A DNA stretch of 64,000 nucleotides from Pseudomonas asturiensis (GTDB lineage: Bacteria; Pseudomonadota; Gammaproteobacteria; Pseudomonadales; Pseudomonadaceae): positions 1-64,000 of the forward strand of contig NZ_FRDA01000003.1 of assembly GCF_900143095.1 (NCBI RefSeq). Direction: 5' to 3'. The notes under the pieces are model-generated. The model was not told the origin of the DNA and ran no database searches. It saw only the letters and a list, made by a program, of their open reading frames with translations. This document shows positions 31,933-41,188 of the stretch, one piece after another. A program made the position numbers and the translations under genes. Each line of letters starts with the position of its first letter. The stretch's first letter is position 1.

Positions 31933-32907
31933 TCAACCTTTCCACACCTGCGGATTGACCAGATCCTGCGGGCGTTCACCCAGCAGTGCGCTGCGCAGGT
32001 TGTGGTAGGCGCGGTCCGCCATGGCCTGGCGGGTTTCGGTGGTGGCCGAGCCGATGTGGGGCAGGGTGACAGCGTTCTTGAGCTGAAACAGTGGGGATTC
32101 GCTCAGCGGTTCCTTCTCATAGACATCGAGTCCGGCGCCGCGAATAGTGCCGTTCTGCAGGGCTTCGATCAGCGCCGGTTCGTCGACGATCGGGCCACGG
32201 GCGATGTTGACCAGGATGGCACTCGGTTTCATCAGGCTCAGTTCTCGGCGCGAGATCAGGTGGCGGGTCTTGTCGCTCAACGGCACCACCAGACACACGA
32301 AATCGGACTCGGCCAGCAGTTGGTCCAGGCTGCGGAATTGCGCGCCCAGTTCCTGCTCCAGTTGGGTCTTGCGGCTGTTGCCGCTGTACAGGATCGGCAT
32401 GTTGAAGCCCAGTCGGCCACGACGCGCAATCGCCGCGCCGATGTTGCCCATGCCGACGATGCCCAGCGTCTTGCCATGCACATCGGTGCCGAAATGCGGT
32501 GCTTCGATGCTGCGTGTCCACTGACCCGCCTTGGTCCAGGCATCCAGCTCGGCCACGCGGCGCGCGCTGCTCATGATCAACGAGAAACCCAGGTCAGCAG
32601 TGCTTTCAGTCAGCACGTCCGGCGTGTTGGTCAGCATGATGCCGCGCTCGCTCAGGTAGCCGACATCGTAGTTGTCGTAACCCACGGAAATGCTCGACAC
32701 CACTTCCAGGCGGCTGGCGTTCGCCAATTGCTCACGGCCCAGCTTGCGACCCGCACCGATCATCCCGTGGGATTCGGGCAGGGCCTCTTCGAACTGGGCA
32801 TTGAGGTCGCCCAGCTTGGGGTTGGGCACGACGACGTTGAAGTCCTGCGACAGGCGTTCAGCCATTTCAGGGGAAACACGGCTGAAGGCGAGTACGGTTT
32901 TTTTCAT
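31933..32907 (-). CDS. 2-hydroxyacid dehydrogenase (GhrB/TkrA-like)
   Basis: A 324-residue NAD(P)-dependent D-2-hydroxyacid dehydrogenase. The cofactor motif GIVGMGNIGAAIARR, the catalytic Arg (VNIARGPIVDE), Glu (DVYEKEPL) and His (LPHIGSAT) are present. The pattern SVGYDNYDVGYLSERG is that of glyoxylate/2-ketogluconate reductases (GhrB, TkrA). It probably reduces 2-ketogluconate or glyoxylate/hydroxypyruvate. The ATG at 32907 gives family length. A LysR regulator lies immediately upstream in the same direction, with an 88-bp gap. Confidence 0.85.
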   Translation of the reverse strand: MKKTVLAFSRVSPEMAERLSQDFNVVVPNPKLGDLNAQFEEALPESHGMIGAGRKLGREQLANASRLEVVSSISVGYDNYDVGYLSERGIMLTNTPDVLTESTADLGFSLIMSSARRVAELDAWTKAGQWTRSIEAPHFGTDVHGKTLGIVGMGNIGAAIARRGRLGFNMPILYSGNSRKTQLEQELGAQFRSLDQLLAESDFVCLVVPLSDKTRHLISRRELSLMKPSAILVNIARGPIVDEPALIEALQNGTIRGAGLDVYEKEPLSESPLFQLKNAVTLPHIGSATTETRQAMADRAYHNLRSALLGERPQDLVNPQVWKG

Positions 32908-32995
32908 TGGGCAGTCACTCTTGAGCGGGTTGAATGAGTAGCACGCTAACATTCCTGCCCGCTCTTTGGCAGCCGGTTTTTGCCGTTGTACGACG

Positions 32996-33943
32996 TCAGG
33001 ACATGCTTTTCAGCGCCTGTACGTGCAGGTCTGCTTCATCTGCCGCCAGAATCTCCGGCAGTGAACCACGCAGGTATTCGACCCAGGTCTTGATCTTGGC
33101 ATCCAGGTATTGGCGCGAAGGGTAGATGGCGTACAGGTTCAGTTCCTGGGAACGGTAGTCGGACATGATCCGCACCAGCGTGCCGTTGCGCAGCCCTTCG
33201 ATGGCTGAGTAGATCGGCAGGATGCCGACACCCATGCCGCTGGAAATAGCCGTCTTCATCGCGTCCGCCGAATTGACCAGCAGCGGTGAGGTGGTAATCG
33301 TGACCATCTCCTGGCCTTGCGGACCGTCGAACAGCCATTTTTCCAGCGGAAACACCGGGCTCACCAGGCGCAGGCAGGCGTGATTCAAAAGGTCTGCGGG
33401 CTTGTGCGCGGTGCCGAAGGTCTTGATGTACTCCGGCGACGCACACACGATGCTGTAGGTGATGCCCAGCCGCTGGGACACGAAGCCCGAGTCCGGCAGC
33501 TCGCTGGCCAGCACGATCGACACGTCGTAGCCGTCCTCCAGCAGATCCGGCACGCGGCTGGTCATTGTCAGGTCGAACGACACGTCCGGGTGGCTGCGGC
33601 GATAACGGGCAATGGCATCGATCACGTAGTGCTGACCGACACCCGGCATCGAATGCATCTTGAGCTGACCGGCCGGCCGCGCATGCGCGTCGCTGGCTTC
33701 GGCTTCGGCTTCTTCGACAGACATCAGGATCTGCTCGCAGCGCAGCAGGTAGCGCTTGCCTGCTTCGGTCAGGGCGATGCGGCGTGTGGTGCGGTTGAGC
33801 AGGCGGGTCTGCAAGTGCGCCTCAAGGTTGGAGACGGCACGCGATACGTTGGCCGTGGTGGTGTCGAGCAAGGCTGCTGCCGCAGTAAAACTGCCCGCTT
33901 GCGCCACGCAACTGAAGGCGCGCATGTTTTGCAGGGTGTCCAT
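32996..33943 (-). CDS. LysR-family transcriptional regulator
   Basis: A 315-residue LysR protein: winged helix at residues 1-60 (MRAFSCVAQAGSFTAAAALLDTTTANVSRAVSNLEAHLQ) and a substrate-binding-type effector domain (about 90-295). The ATG at 33943 has an AGAGAAA site; longer in-frame residues upstream lack one. It is divergent from the efflux operon at 34128 across 184 bp, so it is the natural candidate regulator of that operon, as AaeR is for aaeXAB in E. coli. It resembles CrgA/YhjC-type regulators. Confidence 0.9.
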   Translation of the reverse strand: MDTLQNMRAFSCVAQAGSFTAAAALLDTTTANVSRAVSNLEAHLQTRLLNRTTRRIALTEAGKRYLLRCEQILMSVEEAEAEASDAHARPAGQLKMHSMPGVGQHYVIDAIARYRRSHPDVSFDLTMTSRVPDLLEDGYDVSIVLASELPDSGFVSQRLGITYSIVCASPEYIKTFGTAHKPADLLNHACLRLVSPVFPLEKWLFDGPQGQEMVTITTSPLLVNSADAMKTAISSGMGVGILPIYSAIEGLRNGTLVRIMSDYRSQELNLYAIYPSRQYLDAKIKTWVEYLRGSLPEILAADEADLHVQALKSMS

Positions 33944-34127
33944 GAATGTTTCTCTGAATAGATAACAAATTGTGACATGAAGTAACGGACGCGTGTCAGC
34001 CATACCAACGGATTATCACCGTTTCGGTAATAAAGATTCACATATCTTCCCGCTTATCGCCATGTCGAGCGCCGCCTAGAATCGCCGCCATTCAAGGCGT
34101 TTCATCACCGGTCGGGAACTCGCAGCT

Positions 34128-35618
34128 GTGCCGCGTCGCATCATCAGAGGGCATAAGCCCCTCGGTCTTCTGGCTTTATCGTTGGTTATCAGTGGCTGCA
34201 TTGCAACCGGTGGAATCGAACCCAGGGGCAGCGTGTTGTCCGCTGACAGCCTGGCCACCGACAGCGCCATTCAGAACGCCGCACTCGATGCGCACTGGCC
34301 CAGGGCACAATGGTGGCGTGTCTACAACGATCCGCAATTGAACCGCTGGATCGAGCTGGCCGTTCTGGGCAGTCCAAGCCTTGCCATGGCGGCAGCGCGC
34401 GTGCGGGAGGCCAAAGCGATGGCGGGAATGGCCGAATCCGCCGAATCGTTGCAGGTGCAAGGCACGGCAAACCTGGCGCGTCACGACTGGCCGAGCGATC
34501 AGTTTTATGGCCCCGGCGCGCTCGCCGATCGTCACACCTGGGACAACAATGCGTCGCTGGGCATGCGTTACGCGCTGGACCTGTGGGGCCGCGAGCGCAG
34601 CGTCAGTGAACAGGCCCTTGACCTGGCGCACATGAGCGCCGCCGAACAGCGACAGGCGCAGCTTGAGCTGCAGGAAAACATCGTTCGCGCCTACATCCAG
34701 TTCTCCCTGAACTTCGCCCGTATCGAGATCGCCAAGGCCTCGCTGGCCCAGCAACAGCAGATGCTGGAGCTGGCGCAACGTCGGCTCAAGGGTGGCCTGG
34801 GCACCCACTTCGAGGTCAGCCAGGCCCAGGCTCCGTTGCCGGAGATCCATCGACAGATCGATGAACTCGAAGAGGCCATTGCTTTGGGGCGTAACCAGCT
34901 GGCGGCGCTGGCAGGCAGGGGACCGGGCGAGGGCTCGACCCTGCAGCGTCCCCGTCTGGCATTGAACAGCGAACTGAAACTGCCTTCGGCATTGCCTGCG
35001 CAACTGCTCGGCCAGCGGCCTGATGTGGTCGCCAGTCAGTGGCGTGTGGCCGCTCAGGCGCAAGGCCTCAATGTGGCACACGCCAGTTTCTATCCGAACG
35101 TCGATCTGGTTGCCAGCCTCGGTTACATGGCCACGGGGGGCGGCATGCTGGCGTTTCTGACCGGCAGCAAACTCAGCTACAAGGCAGGCCCTGCGCTTAC
35201 CTTGCCGATCTTCGATGGAGGGCGTTTGCGCGCTGAACTGGGGCGCGCTTCGGCCGGTTATGACCTGGCGGTTGCGCACTACAACCAGACTCTGGTGATG
35301 GCGCTCACGAGTGTCTCCGACCAGTTGATTCGTCGTGCCTCTCTCGACAAGCAACAGGTGTACGCCGCCGAGTCGGTGGCGTCGGCACGCAAGACCTATG
35401 ACATTGCCCTGATCGCTTACCAGCGCGGGCTGACTGATTACCTGAACGTGCTCAACGCCCAGACCCTGCTGTTTCGTCAGCAGCAGGTGCAACAGCAGGT
35501 CGAGGCGGCGCGCCTGACCGCGTATGCCGGGTTGGTGGTGGCGCTGGGTGGCGGCTTGTCGGCGGGCGACGATGTGCCCGCTGCGCTTGCGAACGTCGAT
35601 AAGCAGGTCGGCCACTGA
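34128..35618 (+). CDS. Outer-membrane efflux factor (NodT/OprM family lipoprotein)
   Basis: A 496-residue TolC-fold protein with a lipoprotein signal (LLALSLVISGC, lipobox ISGC) and two OEP repeats. Helical hairpin stretches are clear (QQQMLELAQRRLKGGLGTHFEVSQAQ and ARKTYDIALIAYQRGLTDYLNVLNAQ), as are LLGQRPDVVASQWRVAAQA and TLPIFDGGRLRAELG. The start is GTG at 34128. It should be the outer-membrane duct of the pump formed with the following three genes. The FUSC gene starts 1 bp after its stop codon. Confidence 0.9.
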   Translation: MPRRIIRGHKPLGLLALSLVISGCIATGGIEPRGSVLSADSLATDSAIQNAALDAHWPRAQWWRVYNDPQLNRWIELAVLGSPSLAMAAARVREAKAMAGMAESAESLQVQGTANLARHDWPSDQFYGPGALADRHTWDNNASLGMRYALDLWGRERSVSEQALDLAHMSAAEQRQAQLELQENIVRAYIQFSLNFARIEIAKASLAQQQQMLELAQRRLKGGLGTHFEVSQAQAPLPEIHRQIDELEEAIALGRNQLAALAGRGPGEGSTLQRPRLALNSELKLPSALPAQLLGQRPDVVASQWRVAAQAQGLNVAHASFYPNVDLVASLGYMATGGGMLAFLTGSKLSYKAGPALTLPIFDGGRLRAELGRASAGYDLAVAHYNQTLVMALTSVSDQLIRRASLDKQQVYAAESVASARKTYDIALIAYQRGLTDYLNVLNAQTLLFRQQQVQQQVEAARLTAYAGLVVALGGGLSAGDDVPAALANVDKQVGH

Positions 35619-35619
35619 G

Positions 35620-37806
35620 ATGATCACGCTCGCCCATCGTTTCATCGCCTTGCCCTGGCGCCGCGAACTCAACAGCTGGGCGCGCAGTGACGGGGTCACG
35701 TGGATCTACATCGGCAAGGTGTTGATCGCGGCGTTTCTGACGTACTGGCTGGCGCTGCGTCTGGAGCTGCCGCAGCCGCGCACGGCACTGATCACGGTGT
35801 TCATCGTCATGCAGCCGCAGAGCGGGCAGGTGTTCGCCAAGAGCTTTTATCGCCTGCTGGGCACGCTGGCGGGGTCGGCGATGATGGTGCTGCTGATGGC
35901 GCTGTTCGCCCAGAATTCGGTGCCGTTTCTCGGTTGTCTGGCGTTGTGGGTCGGGTTGTGTTCGGCAGGCGCGGCGCGTTATCGCAACTTTCGTGCGTAT
36001 GGTTTTGTGCTGGCCGGCTACACCGCTGCGATGGTCGGTTTGCCAGCGCTGGCGCATCCACAAGGCGCATTCATGGCAGCGGTGTGGCGCGTGCTGGAAA
36101 TCTCGTTGGGCATTCTGTGTGCCACGGCGGTCAGTGCGGTGCTGCTGCCGCAGAGTTCCAGCGCGGCCATGCGCAATGCGTTGTATCTGCGTTTTGGCAG
36201 GTTTGCCCGTTTCGTGATCGATGGCCTGCCGGGTGATCAGGCGCGAGCGGTTTTCGAGGCTGGCAACGTGCGATTCGTCGCAGAAGCCATCGGCCTGGAG
36301 GGGTTGCGCAGCGTCACGGTGTTCGAAGACCCGCACATGCGGCGGCGTAATGGCCGGCTCAATCGTCTGAACAGCGAATTCATGGCTGTCACCACGCGTT
36401 TCAATGCGCTGCATCAGTTGCTCGACAGGCTGCGCATCGAACGCTCGAACACGGTGTTGAATCATGTCCAGCCAGGTCTTGATCAATTGACCTCGTTGCT
36501 CGACGCGTTCGCCGACAGGGCCTTGACCAGCCCCGATGCAATGCGGCTGGCGACACAGCTGCAAGCACTCAAAACGAATTGGCCCCACACGGTGAGATGC
36601 CTGCGTGCGGGGTTCGAAAGCGCTGACCCGAACGATGCCCAGTGGCTGGATTTTCACACCGCGTTCGAGTTGCTGTATCGCCTGCTGGACGAGATGCTCA
36701 GTTACGCCCAGACGCACGCGTCGCTGGCCGATCACCACCATGTGCGTGAGCAGTGGAATGAGTCGTTCGAGTCACGCACGCACTGGCTGACGGCGGTTGC
36801 GGCCGGCGTCCGTGCGGCAAGCGTGGTCGCACTGCTGAGCGCTTACTGGGTGCTGACGGCCTGGCCCAGCGGGGCCGTCATGACGCTGGCCTCGGCCGCG
36901 GCGGTTGCGCTGTCTTCCACCACCCACAACCCCAAACGCCTGTCGTTTCAGATGGCCAGCGGTACGTTGCTCGGTGCGCTGTTGGGGTTTGTCGAAACGT
37001 TTTTCCTGTTCCCGCAGGTCGATGGCTTTGTTCTGCTGTGCTGCTTGCTGGCACCGGTCTTCGTGCTGGGCGCCTTTCTCGGTTCGCGGCCGCAATGGAC
37101 GGGGTACGGTCTGGGCTTGCTGATTTTTTTCAGCATCGGTTCGGTGCCGGACAACCTGACGGTCTATGACCCTTACGCCTTTATCAACGACTACATTGCC
37201 ATGGTGATCGGCATGCTGTTCTGTGCCGCAGCGGGCGCAATCATTCTGCCGCCCAACAGTCGCTGGATGTGGCAACGACTGGAGCAGGCGCTGCGTGATC
37301 AGGTGGTGTTCGCGATCAGCGCGCCTGTGCAACGGCTGGGTTCGCGTTTCGAAAGCCAGACCCGCGACCTCATGCATCAGGCATACGGTCTGGCGATCGG
37401 TCGGCCTGAGGTGCAGCGCGAACTGTTGCGCTGGATGTTCGTGGTGCTGGAGATCGGCCACGCAATCATCGAACTGCGCCGCGAGCAGGCGACGCTGCCC
37501 GTGCATCCCGATTACGCGGCGTATCAACCCTGGCGCATCGCGCTGCGGGTCATGGGGCGCGCGTTGGTCCGCCTGTTCATTCAACCCGACGAGACCAACC
37601 TGCAGCGCTGTCTGCTGGCAGTCGATGAGGCGCTCAACCGGGTTCAAGAGGCGGACGAGCCGTTTGCCTCGCACTTTGATACATCAGTGCTGCGCCGAGT
37701 GAAGAGCTACCTGCATTTTATCCGCACCTCTTTGCTGGATCCTCAGTCACCCTTGGCCGCGTATGGCCGGATACCTCGTGCTTCGGGAGTGGCCCATGCC
37801 GCGTGA
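35620..37806 (+). CDS. FUSC-family inner-membrane aromatic-acid exporter (AaeB-like)
   Basis: A 728-residue protein with two six-helix membrane blocks (about residues 20-175 and 395-540) separated by a soluble region, the FUSC/AaeB layout. The repeated motif RTALITVFIVMQPQSGQVFAKSFYRLLGTLAGS at the N terminus is the hallmark, with a counterpart HNPKRLSFQMASGTLLGALLG in the second half. AaeB expels aromatic carboxylic acids such as hydroxybenzoate. The ATG at 35620 follows the OMF stop directly. Confidence 0.9.
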   Translation: MITLAHRFIALPWRRELNSWARSDGVTWIYIGKVLIAAFLTYWLALRLELPQPRTALITVFIVMQPQSGQVFAKSFYRLLGTLAGSAMMVLLMALFAQNSVPFLGCLALWVGLCSAGAARYRNFRAYGFVLAGYTAAMVGLPALAHPQGAFMAAVWRVLEISLGILCATAVSAVLLPQSSSAAMRNALYLRFGRFARFVIDGLPGDQARAVFEAGNVRFVAEAIGLEGLRSVTVFEDPHMRRRNGRLNRLNSEFMAVTTRFNALHQLLDRLRIERSNTVLNHVQPGLDQLTSLLDAFADRALTSPDAMRLATQLQALKTNWPHTVRCLRAGFESADPNDAQWLDFHTAFELLYRLLDEMLSYAQTHASLADHHHVREQWNESFESRTHWLTAVAAGVRAASVVALLSAYWVLTAWPSGAVMTLASAAAVALSSTTHNPKRLSFQMASGTLLGALLGFVETFFLFPQVDGFVLLCCLLAPVFVLGAFLGSRPQWTGYGLGLLIFFSIGSVPDNLTVYDPYAFINDYIAMVIGMLFCAAAGAIILPPNSRWMWQRLEQALRDQVVFAISAPVQRLGSRFESQTRDLMHQAYGLAIGRPEVQRELLRWMFVVLEIGHAIIELRREQATLPVHPDYAAYQPWRIALRVMGRALVRLFIQPDETNLQRCLLAVDEALNRVQEADEPFASHFDTSVLRRVKSYLHFIRTSLLDPQSPLAAYGRIPRASGVAHAA

Positions 37807-37996
37807 GATTGCCTTTCACGGCCTGTACCTGCCGACCGTGACCCTGATTTTTCTGGTGGCGATGGTTCTGGCCTGGGCATTGGATCGTCTGTTGGCGGCG
37901 CTGGACCTGTATCGCCATGTCTGGCATCCGGCGCTGCTGCGCCTGAGCCTGTTCGTCTGTCTGTTTGGCGCGTTGGCGCTGCCTCTTTATCGTTGA
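37796..37996 (+). CDS. DUF1656 small membrane protein (AaeX-like)
   Basis: A 66-residue, two-helix membrane protein (MPREIAFHGLYLPTVTLIFL). DUF1656/AaeX proteins occur inside FUSC-type efflux operons; the role is unclear. The start at 37796 overlaps the FUSC gene by 11 bp, with GGGAG as ribosome binding site, and its stop overlaps the adaptor's ATG (TGATG). Confidence 0.88.
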   Translation: MPREIAFHGLYLPTVTLIFLVAMVLAWALDRLLAALDLYRHVWHPALLRLSLFVCLFGALALPLYR

Positions 37997-38874
37997 TGCC
38001 TGGCATGGAAAATCTCTGGATGAAAAAGTTTTTCAGCGTGATCGCCACGTTGCTGTTTCTGGCGCTGGCCCTGTGGATCGGGCGAACACTGTGGGTCCAT
38101 TACATGGACACACCCTGGACCCGCGACGGGCGGGTGCGTGCTGACATCATCAATGTGGCGGCAGACGTGTCCGGCACCGTGATCGACGTACCTGTGCATG
38201 ACAACCAGCAGGTCAAACGCGGAGACCTGTTGATGCAGATCGATCCTGAGCATTACCGGATCGCTGTCAAGCAGGCGCAGGCGCTGCTGGCCTCACGCAA
38301 GGCCACCTGGGAGATGCGCAAGCTCAACGCCAAACGCCGCGCCGACCTGGACGAGCTGGTGATTTCGGCGGAAAACCGCGACGACGCGAGCACCATCGCG
38401 ACTTCTGCGCTGGCCGATTACCAACTGGCTCAGGCACAACTGGAGGCAGCAGAACTGAACCTGTCGCGCACCCGTGTGCTGGCGTCCGTGGATGGCTATG
38501 TCACTAACCTGAATGTGCATCGAGGCGACTACGCGCGAATGGGCGAAGCGAAGATGGCGGTGGTGGATATGCATTCGTTCTGGGTGTATGGCTTCTTCGA
38601 AGAAACCAAACTGCCGCACCTGAACGTGGGGGATGCGGCAGACATGCAACTGATGAGCGGCGAGGTCATTCAGGGCCATGTCGAAAGCATTGCTCGCGGC
38701 ATCTACGACCGCGATAACCCGCAGAGCCGCGAGCTGGTTGCCGACGTCAATCCGACCTTCAATTGGGTCCGCCTGGCCCAGCGCGTGCCGGTGCGCATTT
38801 ATCTGGACCGCGTGCCGGAAGGCGTGTTGCTGTCAGCGGGGATGACCTGCACGGTGATTGTGACGCCGGGTTGA
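37996..38874 (+). CDS. HlyD/EmrA-family periplasmic adaptor (AaeA-like)
   Basis: About 292 residues: a membrane anchor (MKKFFSVIATLLFLALALWI), then a biotinyl-lipoyl-like half (VAADVSGTVIDVPVHDNQQVKRGDLLMQID), a helical hairpin (about 95-165) and a second lipoyl half (RTRVLASVDGYVTNLNVHRGD), ending in a beta-barrel domain. It links the FUSC pump to the outer-membrane factor. ATG 37996 is favoured by coupling with the DUF1656 stop; ATG 38020 is equally in frame and would begin MKKFFS. Confidence 0.9.
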   Translation: MPGMENLWMKKFFSVIATLLFLALALWIGRTLWVHYMDTPWTRDGRVRADIINVAADVSGTVIDVPVHDNQQVKRGDLLMQIDPEHYRIAVKQAQALLASRKATWEMRKLNAKRRADLDELVISAENRDDASTIATSALADYQLAQAQLEAAELNLSRTRVLASVDGYVTNLNVHRGDYARMGEAKMAVVDMHSFWVYGFFEETKLPHLNVGDAADMQLMSGEVIQGHVESIARGIYDRDNPQSRELVADVNPTFNWVRLAQRVPVRIYLDRVPEGVLLSAGMTCTVIVTPG

Positions 38875-38897
38875 TCACTCCCCACGGTTTGCGCATT

Positions 38898-38987
38898 GTA
38901 GGAGCGGACTTGTCCGCGAATGCAGCAGTTTGGCGATTGCATCTCTGGTGGATGTACCGGCCTCTTCGCGGACAAGTCCGCTCCCAC
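38898..38987. repeat. REP doublet, GCGGACTTGTCCGC type
   Basis: GTAGGAGCGGACTTGTCCGCGAA (38898-38920) is mirrored by TTCGCGGACAAGTCCGCTCCCAC (38964-38987). It begins 24 bp past the adaptor gene stop and abuts the tandem array. Confidence 0.88.
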
Positions 38988-38998
38988 GGGCACGCGCT

Positions 38999-39643
38999 CA
39001 GTCAGACGCTTTAGCTTTGGCCCGTTTTGCGCCTTTTCAGGACCTGTGTGTCACGGGATGCCTGCACATGCGGCGTACTCAGCGCTATACGCAAGTCGTG
39101 CTGTAATCAACCGACTGTGGGATACGGCTTGCCGGCGATGCTTTTTCTGAAGCGACCTATCGGCGACTTAACTGACGCCATCGCCGGCAAGCCGCCTCCC
39201 ACGGGTACGCACTCAGTCAGACGCTTTAGCTTTGGCCCGTTTTGCGCCTTTTCAGGACCTGTGTGTCACGGGATGCCTGCACAGGCGGCGTACTCAGCGC
39301 TATACGCAAGTCGTGCTGTAATCAACCGACTGTGGGATACGGCTTGCCGGCGATGCTTTTTCTGAAGCGACCTATCGGTGACTGAACTGACGCCATCGCC
39401 GGCAAGCCACCTCCCACGGGTACGCATTCAGTCAGACGCTTTAGCTTTGGCCCGTTTTGCGCCTTTTCAGGGCCTGTGTGTCACGGGATGCCTGCGCTTG
39501 CGGAGTACTCAGCGCTATACGCAAGTCGTGCTGTAATCAACGGACTGTGGGAGGCGGCTTGCCGGCGATGCTTTTTCTGAAGCGACCTATCGGTGACTGA
39601 ACTGACGCCATCGCCGGCAAGCCGCCTCCCACGGGTACGCATT
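38999..39643. repeat. Three tandem 215-bp units, each containing a REP doublet
   Basis: Three consecutive copies begin at 38999, 39214 and 39429, each exactly 215 bp, with a fourth partial start at 39644. Each holds CAGTCAGACGCTTTAGCTTT, then GCGTACTCAGCGCTATACGC-like sequence, then an inverted REP pair (GGCTTGCCGGCGATG / CATCGCCGGCAAGCC). Copies differ by a handful of bases. Short open frames here are artefacts of the repeat. Similar flanking sequence follows the REP at 23019-23104. Confidence 0.92.
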
Positions 39644-39748
39644 GAGTCAGGCACTTTCATTTTGGCCCCGTTCTACGCGTCCGCTGGACTTGTGTATTAA
39701 CGCTGAGCGCGGAGAGTGGGCACGATCATGGATGCCAAGAGATCCCGA

Positions 39749-40567
39749 TCACAGCGAAGCATTCAATCCGAACCGCTTGCGCAGTCCACCTTCCAACAGG
39801 CCCTTGGGCAGCAGCCATGACATCAGTGGCAACACCCGCGAGCCGTTACCCAGGCGCAGCAGGCGCGGCGGGTTGGTTTGTTGGGCGGCCTTGAGCAGGT
39901 CACGGGCGAAATCGGTGGCGGGTGTGGGGTTGTCCTGCGAGGCCCTGGCGCGCGCACGGATGCCTTCGCGGATCGGCCACCAGGGCGACTGTTCGCTGAT
40001 CAACTGCTCGGCTTCGTGGCTGGCGTTCTTCGCAAAGCTCGACGCAATGGCCCCCGGCTGGACTTCCATGACCTGGACTCCGAAAGGTGCCAGCTCCAGA
40101 CGCAGCGCATCGCTCAGGGCATGCACGGCCGCCTTCGACGCGCAGTATGCGCCCGCAAACGGTGTGACCAGCACGCCAGACACACTGCCGATATTGACCA
40201 CCAGTCCCTTGTTGCGACGCAGCGCCGGGAACAGTGCCCGAGTGACGCCGACCACTGAAAACACATTGGTTTCGAACTGCCGCTGCAGCGCGTCCACGCC
40301 GCCATCCAGCAGCGGCCCCATTGCACCGTAACCGGCGTTATTGATCAGCACATCGAGCCCGCTGTGTTCCAGCCCGGCAGCGAGCTGCTCCAGAGCCATG
40401 CGGTCGTTGACGTCCAGTTGCACGGCGATGAAACCTGCCGCACTGAGAGTGGCGACGTCTTCCTGTTTACGCGCGGTAGCCCAGACCTCGTAGCCGGTTG
40501 CCTTGAAGGCGTCGGCGAGCGCGCGGCCTATTCCGCTGGAACAACCTGTGATGAGAGCGATGGGCAT
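39749..40567 (-). CDS. Short-chain dehydrogenase/reductase
   Basis: A 272-residue classical SDR with ITGCSSGIGRALA (cofactor), DVLINNAGYG, catalytic Ser in NIGSVSGVL and the YCASK pair, plus an extended C-terminal tail (WLLPKGLLEGGLRKRFGL) with amphipathic character. The exact substrate is unknown; similar SDRs act on alcohols or steroid-like molecules. It is followed in the same direction, 17 bp apart at its 5' side, by the small membrane protein gene. Confidence 0.85.
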   Translation of the reverse strand: MPIALITGCSSGIGRALADAFKATGYEVWATARKQEDVATLSAAGFIAVQLDVNDRMALEQLAAGLEHSGLDVLINNAGYGAMGPLLDGGVDALQRQFETNVFSVVGVTRALFPALRRNKGLVVNIGSVSGVLVTPFAGAYCASKAAVHALSDALRLELAPFGVQVMEVQPGAIASSFAKNASHEAEQLISEQSPWWPIREGIRARARASQDNPTPATDFARDLLKAAQQTNPPRLLRLGNGSRVLPLMSWLLPKGLLEGGLRKRFGLNASL

Positions 40568-40584
40568 GTCGATGTCCTTGTGGG

Positions 40585-41049
40585 TCAGTCCGAGAAACTG
40601 CCTTGCAGATGTTCTGCGCGAAACTCCAGGGTTTGCGGGCGATAGCCATTACGCAACGCCGGTACGGGTACACAATCCTGCCAATGGCCGCCTGCCTGCA
40701 ATTCCCCCGGCCCGCGATAACGCGCTGACGTGTAGGTGTTGTCCGCCAGATTGACAGTATCGCCTGGTGCGTAAGCGGCAATCCGCCAGCGAAGCTCGAG
40801 CAGCGCCGCCTTGTTGCGGTTGGTGATCGAGACTTGCAACGGACGATCCGTGGGGCACTGCTGCGGTGCGTAGGTCAGCCGCATATCCAGTTGCTCCAGC
40901 TGGCGTGTCTCGCGGCTGTCTTGCCAGATCACGATAGCCGCCACTATTCCCAGGCCAACAGCGGCCGCAAGCGACACAGGCAAGGCCTTGGCAGGATAGC
41001 GCAGCAGCAGGATGAGCCAGGTCAGGATTAACAGGATGCCGATCAGCAT
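40585..41049 (-). CDS. Hypothetical membrane-anchored protein
   Basis: A 154-residue protein with two N-terminal hydrophobic segments (MLIGILLILTWLILLLRY and LPVSLAAAVGLGIVAAIVIW) and a soluble beta-rich part (RLTYAPQQCPTDRPLQVSIT ... LRWRIAAYAPGDTVNLA) resembling an immunoglobulin-like fold. Similar proteins occur in other pseudomonads, function unknown. The ATG at 41049 has a GGAGAC site; the residues ahead of it in frame lie in non-coding sequence. It is transcribed toward the SDR, probably as one unit. Confidence 0.8.
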   Translation of the reverse strand: MLIGILLILTWLILLLRYPAKALPVSLAAAVGLGIVAAIVIWQDSRETRQLEQLDMRLTYAPQQCPTDRPLQVSITNRNKAALLELRWRIAAYAPGDTVNLADNTYTSARYRGPGELQAGGHWQDCVPVPALRNGYRPQTLEFRAEHLQGSFSD

Positions 41050-41188
41050 GCAGAGGGTCTCCAGCAGGGGCGGTGCTGAACATCCTACAGAAAGGCAGTG
41101 CCGGTTGACCAACAAGGTCGGGCGACGCGGGAGACATGCGGCGTCGGTGGTGCCTGACAGCACCACCGTTTTTTTGATCCGGTCACGT

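Noticed and set aside
34176..35699. Long open frame antisense to the outer-membrane factor
   Set aside because: The opposite strand has strong TolC-family motifs; the antisense product is low-complexity and Arg/Gln-rich.
38920..39365. Short frames of 76 and 112 codons in the REP array
   Set aside because: They arise from the 215-bp repeat itself, repeat the same peptide, and have no ribosome binding site.
38999..39643. CRISPR-like array
   Set aside because: Units are 215 bp, nearly identical throughout, with no unique spacers and no cas genes nearby.
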